From NCBI GenBank assembly GCA_038211295.1, contig JBBQVS010000096.1:1-13715 (forward strand): a stretch of 13,715 bases of DNA, in the 5' to 3' direction. Position numbers and translations under genes: made by a program. Each line of letters begins with the position of its first letter. The stretch's first letter is position 1. Under the pieces are notes generated by a model, which ran no database searches, had not been told where the DNA came from, and saw nothing but the letters and a program-made list of their open reading frames with translations. Shown here piece after piece: positions 12,940-13,715 of this stretch. The DNA comes from JBBQVS01 sp038211295. Lineage in GTDB: Bacteria > Chloroflexota > Ktedonobacteria > Ktedonobacterales > Ktedonobacteraceae.

Positions 12940-13097
12940 TATTCGAACAGCAATTTAGCTTCTGCTAAAGCTTCAGGTTTTGGGTGACGCCGTTTCAACT
13001 CACGTTTGTTCTTCCAGTGAGTGACACCCGTTTCTTGGAAACGGATCCAATCAAGCGCGAACTGCACGTCACTTGATTGTCTCCCCGCGTCACCCAA
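12939..13097 (-). CDS. Small hidden reading frame (52 aa), possible frameshift extension of the upstream gene
   Basis: In the minus strand, directly after the gene that ends at 13100, a frame runs from TTG 13097 to the stop at 12939 and encodes a protein-like sequence: SSDVQFALDWIRFQETGVTH, then WKNKRELKRRHPKPEALAEA, then KLLFE. It is amphipathic, with Trp, Phe and basic clusters, unlike random sequence. No ATG is present; TTG 13097 or GTG 13067 are the only plausible starts and neither has a good ribosome site. Its frame is -1 relative to the upstream gene, and it joins at an A-AAA-AAA heptamer ending at the stop codon. It may thus be an extension made by -1 frameshifting, or the product of a single-base homopolymer error that split one gene. 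DNA inverted repeats (13028-13034/13038-13044 and 12980-12990/13087-13097) lie inside it. Confidence 0.45.
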   Translation of the reverse strand: MGDAGRQSSDVQFALDWIRFQETGVTHWKNKRELKRRHPKPEALAEAKLLFE

Positions 13098-13099
13098 TA

Positions 13100-13714
13100 C
13101 TATTTTTTTGCTTGTTTCTTGCCGTCCTTTTCCGCGCTCGTGTCAATACTTTTTAGCGAAGGCGCAACAACACTTTCGGTGTCTCTCTCTTCTCTGGAAG
13201 TGGAAGCGAAAGCGGCATGAGTGTCAATACTTTTGGGGACGGTCTCATGCTGTGCGAGAAAGGCCGTGTGCGTGATGTCTGCTGTCCGTTCTGGTATTGC
13301 CACAGGTGACATGCCGGACATGCTAGCTATGACGTATGCAACCGTTGCGTCTGCGTTCCGGTCAATTGTTTCTAGCACCTGCACCGAATTCAGTCGCTTT
13401 ATCATTGCCGCTTCAATGTAATCGATGTAGGTACTTTGGATGGTCATATTGGCGCGATGCTCCTGGAGTTTGATCTCCTGTTGTGACACGTGTATTTCTT
13501 CCTGTGTCGTCAATTCAACATGACGCCGCTTCATGTCACTACTCGACATGATGAGCAAGATTGCGCCGATCATTGAGAAAACGGGTGACATAGGTGCAAC
13601 TGTGAACCAAAGATTCAACAGGCCGGTGACATCGCCATGTTGCAGAGCATACGCAAGCATCAGATTGAGGCTAGCAATCGCAATCTCCAAAAAGGTGACA
13701 AGCCACGCTATTTT
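13100..13714 (-). CDS. Membrane protein with long cytoplasmic coiled-coil tail (5' end outside window)
   Basis: The frame is open to the window edge; 204 residues are visible and the N-terminus is missing. The visible start reads KIAWLVTFLEIAIASLNLML, a hydrophobic helix, then a polar loop (QHGDVTG) and a second hydrophobic helix around FSMIGAILLIMSS, so at least two membrane passes. A charged region follows (DMKRRHVELTTQEEIHVSQQ) that is probably helical or coiled-coil, then a Ser/Thr/Ala-rich tail ending DGKKQAKK. The tail has KSIDT twice, and each copy is encoded by the GTATTGACAC repeat found in the neighbouring non-coding region. Unknown family. Same direction as the structural cluster but separated from it by the repeat-rich region. 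Confidence 0.8.
   Translation of the reverse strand, partial: KIAWLVTFLEIAIASLNLMLAYALQHGDVTGLLNLWFTVAPMSPVFSMIGAILLIMSSSDMKRRHVELTTQEEIHVSQQEIKLQEHRANMTIQSTYIDYIEAAMIKRLNSVQVLETIDRNADATVAYVIASMSGMSPVAIPERTADITHTAFLAQHETVPKSIDTHAAFASTSREERDTESVVAPSLKSIDTSAEKDGKKQAKK
13103..13109 (-). other. A-AAA-AAA slippery heptamer abutting a stop codon
   Basis: In the minus strand the last codons of the membrane-protein gene are GCA AAA AAA TAG, so the seven A's sit in the phase X-XXY-YYZ needed for -1 ribosomal slippage, directly before the stop. After a -1 slip the next codons are ATA GTA TTG GGT, which is the frame of the 52-aa reading frame that follows. A GC-containing inverted repeat starts about 20 bases downstream (13028-13044 and the 11-bp pair 12980/13087) and might serve as a stimulator. 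Confidence 0.5.
13140..13230. repeat. Two coding copies of the GTGTCAATAC repeat (KSIDT)
   Basis: GTGTCAATAC occurs at 13140-13149 (followed by five T's) and 13221-13230 (followed by four T's). On the minus strand both are read in the same frame as K-S-I-D-T inside the membrane-protein gene. With the five copies at 12820-12932 this makes seven in about 410 bp; five of the seven have the same orientation. Confidence 0.88.
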
Positions 13715-13715
13715 G

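Noticed and set aside
1..13715. tRNA, rRNA, insertion sequence or integrase genes
   Set aside because: No cloverleaf, ribosomal stretch, transposase or recombinase motif was seen on either strand.

Overview
The window looks like most of the structural half of a tailless, membrane-containing double-jelly-roll (DJR) virus or provirus, of the broad PRD1/PM2/adenovirus-like lineage. This rests on a packaging ATPase of the HerA/FtsK type, a 432-residue beta-rich protein with the properties of a DJR major capsid protein, many small membrane proteins, two peptidoglycan-cutting enzymes, and a family-B DNA polymerase fragment at the edge. No portal, large terminase, tail-tube or tape-measure gene is seen. 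Two cell-wall enzymes and LysM-like modules show a bacterial host. The host phylum cannot be fixed from the sequence.

Layout. Plus strand, 1-992: the C-terminal end of a family-B (probably protein-primed) DNA polymerase, then a 172-residue protein that could be a terminal or DNA-binding protein. At 1006-1051 a 46-bp perfect palindrome separates these from a converging minus-strand cluster. Minus strand, 12476 down to 1070: about twenty tightly packed genes, many joined by ATGA or TGATG overlaps, probably one transcription unit from a promoter near 12733-12761. In order of transcription they are: a beta-rich protein of unknown function, a helical protein with a coiled-coil gene nested in a second frame, a 148-residue unknown, the packaging ATPase, a membrane protein, the capsid protein, four small membrane proteins, a Pro-rich protein, a membrane-anchored LysM-like protein, a second LysM-like protein, a two-domain lysin with a membrane anchor, a spike/receptor-binding protein, a Cys/His-rich protein, two small membrane proteins (holin candidates) and an amidase.

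Right end, 12477-13715: a repeat-rich control region, then a membrane-anchored protein cut by the window edge. A small reading frame of 52 codons follows that gene in the -1 frame, exactly at an A-AAA-AAA slippery sequence that abuts the stop codon.

The genes suggest this working order. The ATPase packs DNA into a capsid with an inner membrane. The LysM/lysin/spike block forms the host-recognition and wall-penetration apparatus. The holin-like proteins and amidase release progeny. The polymerase on the other strand replicates a genome that may be linear and protein-primed. The least explained parts are the dual-frame region at 11706-11981, the slippery site at 13103-13109, and the dense operator-like repeats between 12515 and 13230.
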